DNA from: Deltaproteobacteria bacterium
GTDB lineage: Bacteria; SAR324; NAC60-12
Direction: 5' to 3'
DNA length: 64,000 bases
Assembly: GCA_002685535.1 (NCBI GenBank)
Contig: NYXK01000105.1
Span: forward strand, 1-64,000
How positions within the stretch are numbered: the stretch's first letter is position 1; the number at the start of each line of letters is the position of its first letter. A program made the translations under genes and the position numbers. Positions 11,384 to 23,821 of the stretch are shown here, in pieces. The notes beneath the pieces were generated by a model. The model saw only the letters and a list, made by a program, of their open reading frames with translations. It was not told where the DNA came from and made no database searches.

Positions 11384-12069
11384 CGCGCACTCCGAGGTCT
11401 CTTGGAGAGCTCTTGGCCTCATGATCCCAAAAGGTGCTGGAGCGGAGGAGGAGATGATGAGGTGGGGAAAAGAGAGGAGTGGACGAGTGGACGACGTGGA
11501 CGACGTGGACACGTCAGACTCAGACTGCGACCGACCGGCAGCACCACTTGCACCACCTGCACCACCGGCTCTCCCGGCTCTCCCGGCTTCTGCTCCAAGT
11601 ACAAGTAATCCAGACCCGACAGAGCTCCCACGCACGGCAGACAAATGCAACCGTAATACTCAGATGCCGGCATTCGATGACATCTGATATCTTCACAACC
11701 AAAGCAGTGGCCAGTGGCCATCTTTCGTATAGCAGACTAGCAGTAGCATTCCGAGAAACGATGTGTCACGCAATAATGGCTCGTGAGTTATGCTCTTGCG
11801 ACCCGTACCGTAGTAGGTGTTGAATATTCTTCCAATGCGAGCGTTTTAAGTGGAAGCTTCCGTGACTGCGTCCTATGACATGTCCAAGTTGGTAGGTAAG
11901 TATGTAGGTACATATTTAGGTAGTCTCAGCTCTTTAAAGTCGAGGGGTAAGCGTGGTATCTCAATTCTGCGAAAGCTTGCTCGCCTGCTTTAGCGCCTGT
12001 GTCAGAGCACCCCAAGCGGAAATATGTGTGTACTGTGTACCAGCTTCGTGTACTAAAGGTCCATTTAGG

Positions 12070-13896
12070 ATGAAGGAAACAATTTCATGCGATACTGTCC
12101 TGCAATGCTCCATCGAGCTCGCCGAGCCTGTTCTATTCCAGAAAGGCTTACATCTCGGCCGCCATTCGAGCGTGAGTCAAGAGCAAGAGGCAATCCTCAG
12201 AGGGAAGCTTGTTTTAAGGATTGCTAAACCTATCAAGCTGAAGTCCATCAGGTTGGATTTTACAGGCTCTTCAGGGGTTGAACGACATCGAGGTACGACT
12301 GATCAACTACCAATGAATATTAGCACTTTCATTGATAACTAGCAGATAGCCTGCCCGAAACATACAGCCACCTTGAAAAGAAAGAATTGGTCAGACATAC
12401 TTGGCCTTTTTTTGACGCTCGCAGTCCCTGCTCTCCGCAGAGGGGTACGGGACCAATCCATAAGAATGGCAGCATGGCACTTTTTGGGGGGACGACTCAT
12501 CGGGTGTACACCCCTCCGCGGCCATCATCGATTCAGATAAACAACGACTCAATTGACTCAGACCGAAATGCAGACCGAGATACAGACCACCTTGTTGCAA
12601 AGCGTAAGATCCTACCCTCTCAGACAAGTTGTTGCCAAGAACCTACAGTCGCAAAGAGGCGGAACTATTCAATCTTTGAGCCAGGCGTTTACGAGTTCTT
12701 CATCGAGTTTCCAGTACCTCAGACATGTCCAGAAACCATGAAAGTTCGCGGCACTTACGTCCACTACCAGCTTGAAGCTTCAGTCAAGCTGAGAGCAGTG
12801 CTTACAGCCAACATCCACAAAGTCAAAGACGTCATCTTGGTGCGTGTACCAGATATAGATCTGCTGAACCAAGCCGGACCAATAGTGGTTGATAAGGACT
12901 GGAAAGACTGGCTACACTACAACCTTATGATTCCCTCCAAATCATGCCCAATAGGCTCCAAGATGCCTATGACACTTCGACTGTCCTCGGCAAAGATACG
13001 CTGTCACTCTCTCCAGGTTTTCCTGATAGAGAATATTGGGTTCTTAGGGCAGGGGGGAAAGATCTACAGGAGAGCCCCGGAGCGGAAAATCGAACTGTTA
13101 GACAAATCGATAGAACCACGCTACCTGGGCGATTTCCAAAATGTAGGAACGGATGCTCTACTCGAAAAGTCACCAGTATCAACCCAGATTCTACCAGCAA
13201 CAACGATGGCGGGATCAGGAAAGAGAAATGGGGCCTTTACGCCAAGAGACACCAACAGAGCTGGGTTGAAACACGGCCCGACAATAATTGAGCTCCAAGT
13301 ACAATTACCATCTTGCCTCAGCATGCGCGCGTCTGGATCAGCACAACGTATACATCCTGACATACACTGGGACAGTGTCAATGTGACCCATTGGATAAAG
13401 GTAAAATTTCTCAGGCTTCCAATCTATGATCCTATCTAACGGTAATATATAGGTTGTCCTAAGCCTGCACAAATCTGAAGCCGATGGCCCAAACGAGATC
13501 AAGCGTGAATGCTTTGACATACCCATTGACCACCCAATACACATATTATCCTGCTACGCAACATCGCGGAACATACTTCTACCCGCCTATTGTAGCATAT
13601 ACAGTCCTACAACCGTGCGAACATTTGCGTGCGGCTGCCCGGATGCTCCCCTTAACAAAGACAACCCACATATCACCCCATCGCCCGTCCTTAGCCCCGA
13701 GATATCAAGTACCTCTGGAGGACAGGATACTGGTATTGTTGACCAAGTCAGTACAATGGAGGGATTTCAGTCTTCATCTGAAACTTTACGGCCTGGTGAG
13801 GGAGATGTGAGAGAAATGGATAGCGAGATCCAACATCCTATGTCTGAGCCACCTCGCCACTGGGACCTACTTCCAGAGTACTCTGCAGTGGTCTGA
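12070..13896 (+). CDS. Arrestin-like (alpha-arrestin family) protein
   Basis: Exons 12070-12292, 12346-13400 and 13453-13896 give 573 residues; the joins read ERHR|DSLPETYSHLEKKEL and WIK|VVLSLHKS. The N-terminal region (ILRGKLVLRIAKPIKLKSIRLDF) and the segment SIFEPGVYEFFIEFPVP...YVHYQLEASV match the arrestin N-domain pattern. LQVFLIEN, NVTHWIKVVLSLHK and a CPxA-like region follow in the C-domain. In fungi such proteins recruit the HECT ligase Rsp5/NEDD4 to plasma-membrane transporters through PY motifs. This one ends in LPEYSAVV, a possible LPxY variant, and has no clear PPxY. It lies upstream of a second arrestin-like gene in the same orientation. The cargo is unknown. Confidence 0.75.
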
Positions 13897-14787
13897 GCAC
13901 ACATCGATGATGTACTTTAATAACAATCTAATTTCAAGAGATCTTAACCACCCGGATCGAACTCATTGCGGTTCTTAAAGTGAAGTGACATCTGTCTGAA
14001 CTGATGTAACCACGTTTGAAGATAGTGATACGATTCCTATGTTCACCACTATTAGGAAATTTCGACTTCAAAATCGTCTTTCCTCCCCTGATGAGTGCGA
14101 GGATTGAACTTCTAGCAATCAAGATGGTTATACCCATAAAATCACATGACACCAACGTGAACACGTGCTCGCTTGCTTGTTACCTATGAGCTCAACTAGG
14201 AAAACATGTTGACCGGCTCCTATGGGGAGACTCAAACCGGTATGTTTCCCTGATTCCCTGAAGCCGGAATACCCGATAATGTCCTTTTGATGCCGGTGAG
14301 CTCTTTCATAGCTCGAGTTGTCGATCATAGTCTGGTTCCCCGGAGGTAAAAGAACTTTAGGCGGATAATTCGGGAAAAGCGGCTCTCTCGGAAGAGAGAT
14401 CCGGAATGCTTCCAACTCATCGTCCCCTCCTCCTTGAGGGATGACGACAGCCGCCCAAGCAACAATCCATTATTGAGCGCTACTAATCGTAGAGTGGAGA
14501 TTGAAAATCAGATCGATTTCGTATCCTGAACAGCCGTCCCTTGACCATGATTTATGGTCACGAGCTTCAGTGATACATTGTGCATGACGCTATTGGTGAA
14601 ATCTGAGGTCGTTGAAGATACTCACTGTGACAGTCACTGTTTCTGACGGTATAGAGATGTGATTGATAGCACCCCATAATTCATTCTCCGCCCACTTGCC
14701 TCTCCCTAGATCCACCTTGTCCAGCCAGACTCCAGTTCCTTACTCGCTTGATTCTTCTTGTGCAAAATACCGTCGTGTCGCCCTTCA
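13897..14787. other. Intergenic region between the arrestin-like genes, possible minus-strand relic
   Basis: On the minus strand, 14460-14180 reads as protein-like sequence (AFRISLPREPLF, YERAHRHQKDIIGYSGF, QHVFLVELI). A plausible intron (GTAACA...GCTAG) leads to a short last exon ending near 14080. No start exon could be found, and an in-frame TAA lies just upstream. I therefore treat it as a possible relic or unannotated small gene, not a call. Confidence 0.3.
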
Positions 14788-16238
14788 ATGTATATGTCGC
14801 GATGGTTACAATGGCGGCAAGAGACATTGCAAAGAAGAGATCGCATACTTCAGCCAGCGATAACCTTCCAGATAATTCTCCCAGAGGATACGCGCGGAGC
14901 CAACGCAACGAGAAAGCCCACTGTGCGATATAGCGGCGATGAAATCCGAGGTCATTTGGAAGTGATGACCCGTGGGAACTTCGAATTTGAGGTCAATCTC
15001 TCTTTTGAAGGTTAGTATCTCTATCCCAAGCCTTGCTCCAGCAGTCCTTAAGTTTGGTGCAGGTCTTGTCCGTACCTGGGTTGCGTCCCAGAATAATAGC
15101 GACCCCTGTCGCCTTCCACCCACAGCTGAATTCCAGGTACGGGATTCCTTGTCTCACTGACGAACTTTCGAAGACTCACAGTGGAAAGTTCTTGCAAGAG
15201 ACCCAGAAATTGTATTCAGATCCGTCGATCCGAAGCATCAAAGACCAAATACAGGCACATCGACTGCCATTTCAATTCGTGGTGCCTCACCAGCTCATCT
15301 CTTCTCGTTCAGACGTTCAAGAAGACTTCCTAAAGTTGTGTCCCTCGACCGAACAAGGTTCAGCGTATCGATTTCCCACAACCAAAATGCTGTTTCGGCA
15401 GCCGATGATATTCTATACGATTCGGATCAAGCACATTCGGACAAGCAAAGTTGTTGAGAACTTTATGATGTCTACGTACGAACGGGAAATAGCTATTATG
15501 CCTCATACACCTCCAGCTCCTCCTCTGGCAATGGAAGCCTTCCCACAAGAATACAGGCCTTCTACGATGAGATGGATAAGACAGCACAGATGGACAAGGC
15601 CACTTGGAGCCCTGAAGTTGTCAGCCGCCGAGCCTTCACCAGCAAATGTCTTGTCTTCAGATTTCCGTCCGTCAACTACTATAACCTTAAGCCTTACCTT
15701 TACACCAAGCAGTACTCTTGCTTTCGACACACAACCATGCGAGTGGGTCTGTCTGGTGCGGCACTACTTGCGGATCAGAACCTTCTACTCGACTCGCAGA
15801 ATGGAACGAATACCAACACACTCGGCAGCCCGAAGAGATCCATTTCTGAGAGTCCGAGAAAAGAGGACGGAGCCGGAAGTTCGAGAATACGCAAAAATGT
15901 CTTGGAAAAGAGACAACAATTGCCAATGGAAGATCCATCTCGACGTTCCTATCAAGGTCGCAAGGAACTTGCTTCCGACGTTCCTCAACCAGCTTTCAGC
16001 ACGTCAGTATGCGGTGGTGGTTCGCTTCAGTATCAAGGGATTTTCTCACAAGGTTTTAGAGTTGGTCTTGCCACTGCAGATCATTTGTTACCCCGCGCTA
16101 AGCCGAACGCTTGAATCGCCTCAAGAGGAAGGTTCTGCAGCTCGAGATGAATTTCTGCCATATTCGTCTTCTTCGTTTCCTCGGCAAGGAGTGACAGCCT
16201 CTGAAGTTAATATCTCACCACCATCATATGATTTATGA
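14788..16238 (+). CDS. Arrestin-like protein with C-terminal PPSY motif
   Basis: The best model is exons 14788-15010, 15063-15136 and 15174-16238, giving 453 residues. The first join gives SFEG|LVRTWVASQNNSDPCRLPPTAEFQ. The second intron would be only 37 bp (15137-15173), which is short, so this part is uncertain. The body has arrestin features: FLQETQKLYSDPSIRSIKDQI, RLPFQFVVPHQLI, YTIRIKHIRTSKVVENF, then WKIHLDVPIKVARNLLPTF, RQYAVVVRFSIKG and LPLQIICYPAL. The protein ends SPPSYDL, a canonical PPxY motif bound by WW domains of Rsp5/NEDD4 ligases. The predicted role is an adaptor in ubiquitylation of membrane proteins, from family knowledge. It is the second arrestin-like gene in tandem. Confidence 0.75.
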
Positions 16239-16446
16239 ATGAACAGTATAGGACAGCTCGTTTCCATGTCCACATTGAGGCGAATAGCTAGTAGTTTCTT
16301 TTTGATGAGCCAATCTATAATGTTTCTCGAGTGTCCATGTACTAGACAAATATCATAAAGCGTCGTGACTTCATGCTGTAAGTCTAACCTCACACTAACT
16401 ACTAGGCTGCAGTGGAAAGAGTCCGGTACCATCGATGGGATGTAAT

Positions 16447-18081
16447 CTAGGAACACACAGCCGCCGAAACTCCCCTTGACCAGACCAAGCTTCCCATGAT
16501 CACGACCAGAAAAACGAGTGCAACACTGATGCTTATGCCACCATAAATATATGCATGTTTCCTCTTCAGTGCCGTCATTTCCAGTACCCAAGTACTTATC
16601 GTGGTCAAACATCCGCAAAACCCATCTTGCACACCCTGTAGAACTTGACACCCAACCAAGCCTCCCCCAACACGCCCACCAGCAGCCCCAGGTGGCGAGT
16701 GTTGCAAGTCCCAGAAAATCCCCAAAATGACAGTCCCAGCAATGTTGACAGTGAAAGTGCCGAGTGGGAAACTCGATATGAGGCTGTTCAGACGTATCGA
16801 GGCGTAGAAGCGTAGGATGCAGCCCAGCGGAGCAAATACGAGGGAGAAGAGAACCCGTCCACGCCAGATCTCTTGAGCCCAGCTCATTCCCGGAGGTGCT
16901 ACAGGTCCCGATGGCCGGTCCGGTGGCCAGATTGCCATGACAATAGCACCAATCCAAAGAGCCCATGCGAATATTACGGCGCAGCGATCAAAGACCTTTC
17001 GCGTGAGAAACTTTGGGAAAGAACGGAGAAGTCTTTCGAGGGCAATGCCCAAATGTGCACCGACTTTCAATCCCGACAGACAGAGACAGACAGTGAGAAT
17101 GATGACAGCAAGTACGGCCATGAAGCTGTAACCGCCGTTGCGAGAACTGTCAGACACTGATCCAGATCTTAGAGGGATCGCTGGAGGCTGATTGGCGAGC
17201 TGTAGGAAGACGTCTCGGATAAACGACGAAAACGACGTGAGTGATCCACAGAACCCAGTCGTGAGCCCTATATACAGAGGAATAGTTTTCTTCATCGCGT
17301 TGTGGCGATTTCGCAGCTCGATCGAGGCCTTTTCAGGGTCTTCCTGGCTGTGATTGTCGTTCTGGACCATTGTTTCCACTGTCTCTTGACTGTCATCAGC
17401 TTCCTCTCGCCTCGACTTATCCATCTCATCGTTTCTATCCTGTCCATGACCTCTGAATAGTTTTCGGTCCTCACTCAAAAACCCCATGATTATGCTCCCG
17501 CCGAAGTTCGCCCAGAGCTCGCTGGTCATGACTGGACTCCCGGGATATGCTGTGAGTGCTTGAAGGCCGAGTCTTGCGAGAGTACCTAATATTGAGAAGG
17601 TGATGAGATACGATACGACATATAACTCAGTGGCGAACCTTGAAGCTCGGGAAATTTGTGTCTTCGTCTCCGCCTCCGACTCCGCCTCGTCGACAGGAGC
17701 TCGGGAATGACCGTTTTCGCCAGACCCTTCCTCGATATCTCTTTCGTAGTCTTGCTCTTGCGATCGTTCTTCTTCCAGAAAATCTTGTGAGTATATGTGT
17801 CCCTCGCGCGGATTCTGGACAGGAGCAGGTGATGCGAGCTCGTCCAGGTTGGCGAAGTCATCGGGGATGTCATAGAGGTCAGATGACTCTCGCCCATCGT
17901 GATGTACAGAGTCTTTACTCCATCTTCGGCTTGAATTCTTTTTGGGAGGTTGTTCTGCTGCCTCTCTCCGTTGTGATGTCTCTTGTTGCGAGCTTTGAAG
18001 GGGCTCAGGTGCTGCTAACTCGTTGAGTGACAAATAATCATCTGGCATCGAGTATGCTTCGCTCTCCTCATCATGGGCCAT
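16447..18081 (-). CDS. FEX1: Fluoride export protein (two-domain CrcB/Fluc, FEX type)
   Basis: A single exon encodes 544 residues. Two homologous CrcB/Fluc units face each other. The first has TLARLGLQAL, NFGGSIIMGF and TGFCGSLTSFSSF; the second has LGCILRFYASIRLNS, NIAGTVILGIF and DGFCGCLTTISTW. The fused two-domain layout is that of eukaryotic FEX proteins, which export fluoride across the plasma membrane. Between the paired helices of unit one there is a charged loop (about residues 210-260). The first ~155 residues form an acidic, low-complexity cytoplasmic tail, much longer than in yeast FEX. That tail contains two copies of a 20-residue motif at residues 10-29 and 70-89. There is no intron. 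The start at 18081 is the first ATG of the open frame. Confidence 0.93.
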   Translation of the reverse strand: MAHDEESEAYSMPDDYLSLNELAAPEPLQSSQQETSQRREAAEQPPKKNSSRRWSKDSVHHDGRESSDLYDIPDDFANLDELASPAPVQNPREGHIYSQDFLEEERSQEQDYERDIEEGSGENGHSRAPVDEAESEAETKTQISRASRFATELYVVSYLITFSILGTLARLGLQALTAYPGSPVMTSELWANFGGSIIMGFLSEDRKLFRGHGQDRNDEMDKSRREEADDSQETVETMVQNDNHSQEDPEKASIELRNRHNAMKKTIPLYIGLTTGFCGSLTSFSSFIRDVFLQLANQPPAIPLRSGSVSDSSRNGGYSFMAVLAVIILTVCLCLSGLKVGAHLGIALERLLRSFPKFLTRKVFDRCAVIFAWALWIGAIVMAIWPPDRPSGPVAPPGMSWAQEIWRGRVLFSLVFAPLGCILRFYASIRLNSLISSFPLGTFTVNIAGTVILGIFWDLQHSPPGAAGGRVGGGLVGCQVLQGVQDGFCGCLTTISTWVLEMTALKRKHAYIYGGISISVALVFLVVIMGSLVWSRGVSAAVCS

Positions 18082-18821
18082 TATGTCTTTAATTCAACGA
18101 GCAGAAATGCTATAGAGCCGTCAGACTCTGTCTAGGCAAAGAGAATAAATTTCAACCAACTCACTGATAGCAACTAGAAATGATGGCCCGTCTACTCGTG
18201 ATGAAGCTAGAGCCATTTCTTCTCAGGCTGATTAGTTAACTTTCTACGGCTCTGGCGGCTACAAGTTGTCGGGCAGGGAATCGGAACTCAACTAAGTGGT
18301 CAGTCCAGGGGGATTTCCTTTTTTTTTCGACGCGCATATCATACCCGATAAGAGTGTGGTGCATGTTGCAGCGGCGAAATATCGGCTGTGTTTTGTGTCT
18401 TTGATTTGGAAGATCGTCCCCATGCAGGCCTGTCAGGGTACATCGGCTTCGCCGGTAAGTCACAGCCGGTAAGCATATTGTGGTACTAACATGCGGCACG
18501 ACTTTCCGGTGCTTCAAGTACGACGTTATTGGTCTTGGCAAAATTGTTCTTTGTTCCTCTCGGAAATAATCCATGATGAACGCTGATGGACGCCCGAGGA
18601 AGATTGGACCACTTCGTGCCTGTCATGAACAGACTTCTGTGAAGGTCGTGAGTGCGGGCCTTCTACTTGAGACATCACACCTGAAAGGAGAGCACACGCT
18701 CTTGGAATCGGTCTATTTACGACTATGAGTTCTCGTACAATGATCCCAAGACTTGAGGCTGATTACTTCGGTCTGAGCCAACTCCCATGCATCCCAGAAG
18801 TCTCTCCCCGCCACAAGACAA
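18082..18821. other. Intergenic region, nothing recognised
   Basis: Between the 5' end of FEX and the 3' end of enolase. The minus-strand frame at 18236-18574 shows no domain or coding feel. Confidence 0.4.
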
Positions 18822-20363
<1,542 letters not shown>

Positions 20364-21129
20364 ATTTCTTGGACGGATCTGAGAATAGAGAATGAAATAC
20401 TAGAATATGTGAAAAGATCGAAAGAAAGGACCAATCCAGATTGACGGTTTTCAAGATGGGAAGTCCGCATTCGACCCCTTCACATTATTTCTGGTAGATT
20501 CCGTTCGAACAGGTGTTTTTTGATGCTACTACGTCATATCAATATGTTCTGGTGGCATGATGTACAGTTCCTTTTGGTGGCGTGGTGACGCACACAGTAC
20601 CAGTAGATCTATCGGACAAGAATGATAGGTTTCGGCGGGATATGGGCTATGCCAGGGATGGAATTTCCAATGATCGAATTCCCGGCTGTCTCGGGTTCTG
20701 CCCGGCACTGGCGGAATACAGACAGGCGGGCCAAGAATCAAGGCTCAACGTGCCGACGCGAGCATATCTACCGGATTATCGCATTACCATCGCTCGCGTC
20801 AAACAATAGCACACTACCAGGGCCTGAAAGGTTCAGAATCTCCTTTCATCAGTCCATCAATGCACTTCTAGTTGTCGATCCCTTGACTAGTAAATTCCAA
20901 GGTCTTATTGGGGATGAAGTCAGCAACAATTTGTCGGGCCAAGTCTGTTTACATGTCTAGGAGGACTTGCAATATATGCAAACAGAGCGACCATTGTTGC
21001 TCGGTTTATAAATCAAGACTCACGACCAATTTTGACTGAAGTTGGACGTGATTGTCCCGCACATTGATCTCTTCGCCCCAACCACATTTTAACCGGCCAA
21101 CTTCGCTGTGAAACTTATCGAGTTCACCA
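20364..21129. promoter_or_regulatory. Divergent intergenic region, enolase and small Zn2Cys6 gene
   Basis: 766 bp between two divergent starts. No coding frame, repeat or RNA gene was recognised; it should contain both promoters. Confidence 0.4.
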
Positions 21130-22350
21130 ATGCCTGCGATGAAGCATCATGAACACTATCACTTCCAGAAGTCTTCCAAGACTGCCGTTGGAACGCCCGA
21201 GGGATCCTCTTCTGCATATGAGGATACATCTGGTGTAATAGATGGAAGACAGAGAAGGGTCCGGAAAGCGTGTGAGAGATGTAGGATAAGGAAGACTAAG
21301 GTATGAGAAGCGCAAAGTTCTGTGTGATTTCACTGAATTCTTGTCTAGTGTGATAGAGAATTGCCTTGCAGGAGATGCAAATCTGCCGGACTAGTGTGTA
21401 TTACTGGAAGTGGCAAGAGAACTGCATGTAAGGAGATGCCACAAGGGTAAGTTTTCCTTGATCTACATTTCCAATTTGTTCTAACATATATATTTAGATA
21501 TGCTGAGGTCCTGGAGAGTACTCAGGATGTTCTTATCGAAACAATCCAGAAGCTTTATGCAATGGTTCGCAGTAACGAGTCGTGGAATTTGGGAGAACCT
21601 GAGATAACCGACAGAGGGCAGCCAGTAATTCACGACGTAGCATGCAAGCTTGGGTGCATTCGAGCCTCATCAGATCTCCTGATTGTATTCCCCGAAAAAT
21701 ATAATGACTTCACCACAATAGAAGCTCAGCATCAAGCCGCACAATCTCCGGCAAACTCGGAGGACACCAATGAACGGACATATTTTGAGGAATCCACATA
21801 CTCTCAAGCATTCGATCTTGCGGACCCAGTGAGCGATAGTGAGAGTGAGCACTCGAGCTTGCCTAAAGAGTACAACCAATTCTGGTCGCAACAACGACAG
21901 CCGCCCAAAATTGTGCCCGACGCGATCAGACTGGATGGACTGCCACTGAAGCCTTTGTCTGATGAGAAGAACTACCGTGCACGGATCTCCTCCGACGCGA
22001 GCTGCACCTTTCAGTCATCCATAGATACACATCTACAGGCCGAAAGTCTGTTGTTCCGGAACGATTCACCATTTCCACCGTGGTTAGGACAAAATGATTT
22101 CATGGGTCCTGTCCGCGCCCTTGACCTCATTGCGCCCTACTCAGGCGGACAACAGATGCAGGGACTTACAAGAGCATCCGCGCCAGACATCAATAGGGTC
22201 AAAACCATGCAGTTGACTGACAATTTCCATTTCGCTAACGAGATGATTGATGACTGCAACACGGGCTTTGACATTGCAGATCCCAGTGCCAACAGCAGTT
22301 TGATCTGGGCCGGCGAATGCGAAACAAGGTATCAAATGATATTGGCCTAG
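21130..22350 (+). CDS. Small Zn(II)2Cys6 DNA-binding regulator
   Basis: Exons 21130-21300, 21349-21446 and 21498-22350 give 373 residues. The cluster is CX2CX6CX5CX2CX6C (ACERCRIRKTKCDRELPCRRC) at about residues 50-80, with intron 1 splitting it after the third basic block. After it comes PQGYAEVLESTQDVLIETIQKLYAMV, a helix that often follows the cluster in small fungal regulators of the Neurospora fluffy type. The rest is polar, rich in Ser/Asp/Gln, with no fungal_trans domain. It is probably a nuclear activator; the target is unknown. The start ATG at 21130 precedes another in-frame ATG at 21139, and either may be used. It is divergent from the enolase paralogue. Confidence 0.88.
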
Positions 22351-22782
22351 ATTGATGGAATTGGGTGCTTGACAAGCAGTCTCTCCTGGTATCGAACATA
22401 GGGACTTATAATCGAGCTGTTCACAACCCAACATGCAAGGTGTAAGATTAAGAACAAACAAAGGAAGATCAACGAATACATTTCCATGCAATAGATTCAT
22501 TGATTGAATAGCGATGGAAAATGTACTTTTGACAAATCACTTTCATGAAGAAAAAGTTCAGTCTAAGCGCCTAGTACCACTAAGTACTCCCCTCGGCTCA
22601 CAGTTGCAAGATTCACAAGGGAGGGCTGCGGACTCTGTGATGGGTCAGAAGTCTATGCAGTGGGCCTTTCAAATAAGGGAGATCATTGAGCGGGAAAGAG
22701 TCATCTACAATCCTTCAACTAAAACAGAACATTGTTCCTGTCCCTGCACAGACAGTGATACAGTAAGTACTGAAAGTATCAA
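22351..22782. other. Intergenic region, nothing recognised
   Basis: 3' region of the small Zn2Cys6 gene, up to the HET relic. The frame at 22514-22855 shows no domain. Confidence 0.35.
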
Positions 22783-23390
22783 TCACGTCATGAGTATTTT
22801 CCGCACCTCAGTATCGACATTCATCATCTCCCCATCCATGATCCCGTGTACATAAGACTCTCCCATCAGTTCATAGCAAGTTCCGCCAACCCTTTCGTAT
22901 GCGCCACCTCCTTTCCTCCGCAACACCAAAGGATACCTACGTCCACAAATAATCAAAACCGTATCGCCAACCTTCGCCATCGTCGGCAAAATGGCCATGT
23001 ACCCCTCCTTCGTAACAGCAAGCTTCTGCATCGACATACAAGTCCCCATCCCAGTCCCCCACGTCGCAGGCTCCTGCATAGTCTGCCAAAAGCTTTCTCT
23101 TTCCTTTCAATATTTCACTCGCGATCTGATCATGGTACTTTGAGAGCTGAACCCATTGCTTGTAATCTCGATACAAGTTACACGAAATTGAGATAGCCGA
23201 TGGCATGGTGCAGGATAGCTGCGAAGATGGCGGCGAATTCAGGTGTGCTTGCGAAGCGGGAGATGCGCTCGCGGAGATCGGGCTGGAATTCGAACCATCG
23301 GGGGTGTACGACGCGGTGGGAGAAGCCGTGGGAGTCGATATCCATGGTTGCCGGAAGGTATGAGGTTGTCTTTGATAAGAGATAGGACGC
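22783..23390 (-). pseudogene. HET (heterokaryon incompatibility) protein C-terminal relic
   Basis: The minus strand from about 23110 to 22783 reads ESFWQTMQEP, then KLAVTKEGYMAILPTMAKVGDTVLIICGRRYPLVLR, then CYELMGESYVHGIMDGE. This is the conserved C-terminal signature of fungal HET-domain proteins. Upstream, protein-like segments in other frames (WFEFQPDLRERISRF, EFAAIFAAILHHAI) are separated by stops and frameshifts, and no N-terminal HET domain is visible. It is a decayed copy. Intact HET proteins trigger cell death after fusion of incompatible hyphae. Confidence 0.7.
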
Positions 23391-23821
23391 TCGAGTGGAT
23401 GTTGGAGGAGGCGCCTAGAGGCTGTGATGCCGAGAGTGAGGCGTTTTCAGCCCTTCGGCCACGTGCTAAAATTAGGGCAGCTCGCCTGACGATGTCGACA
23501 AGACTCGCGGACTGGGAAACATGCGCACATCCCGAGAGCGGAATCTTTGATCAGAAATAAAAACTCAAATCATGAGATCAAGCAAGCGAAGCACAACAGA
23601 CAAGCAACCAGGATTCAATATGGATGTATTCCGTTCCAATCCAGAAACGAGTGAACTGAATACTTCAACCAGCGAACAAAACCAAGCACAAAACAACAAA
23701 CACTACTCCAGTACCCCATTCCGCCGCATCCATTCACCATCCATAACCCAAATCAAATTCATCAAATCATCTCATCGCGGTCCCCCAAGAAAGTAGTACT
23801 CCTCCGCCGTTCCGTAACAAT
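23391..23821. other. Intergenic region, no gene seen
   Basis: Sequence between the HET relic and the 3' end of the BRCT gene. There may be further HET remnants up to ~23560 but none that I can read continuously. Confidence 0.3.

Larger units (their letters stand above)
11033..12069. promoter_or_regulatory. Divergent intergenic region with low-complexity blocks
   Basis: This region holds the promoters of the minus-strand Zn2Cys6 gene and the plus-strand arrestin gene. It contains a G4-type block (11233-11251), an AGTAGG repeat (11348-11383) and GTAGGTA-type short repeats near 11890-11925. The open frames at 11354-11823 in several phases are products of this low complexity and show no domain. 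Confidence 0.45.

Noticed and set aside
16121-16966. 281-codon minus-strand frame overlapping FEX
   Set aside because: Out-of-frame shadow of the FEX C-terminal half, extending into the 3' region.
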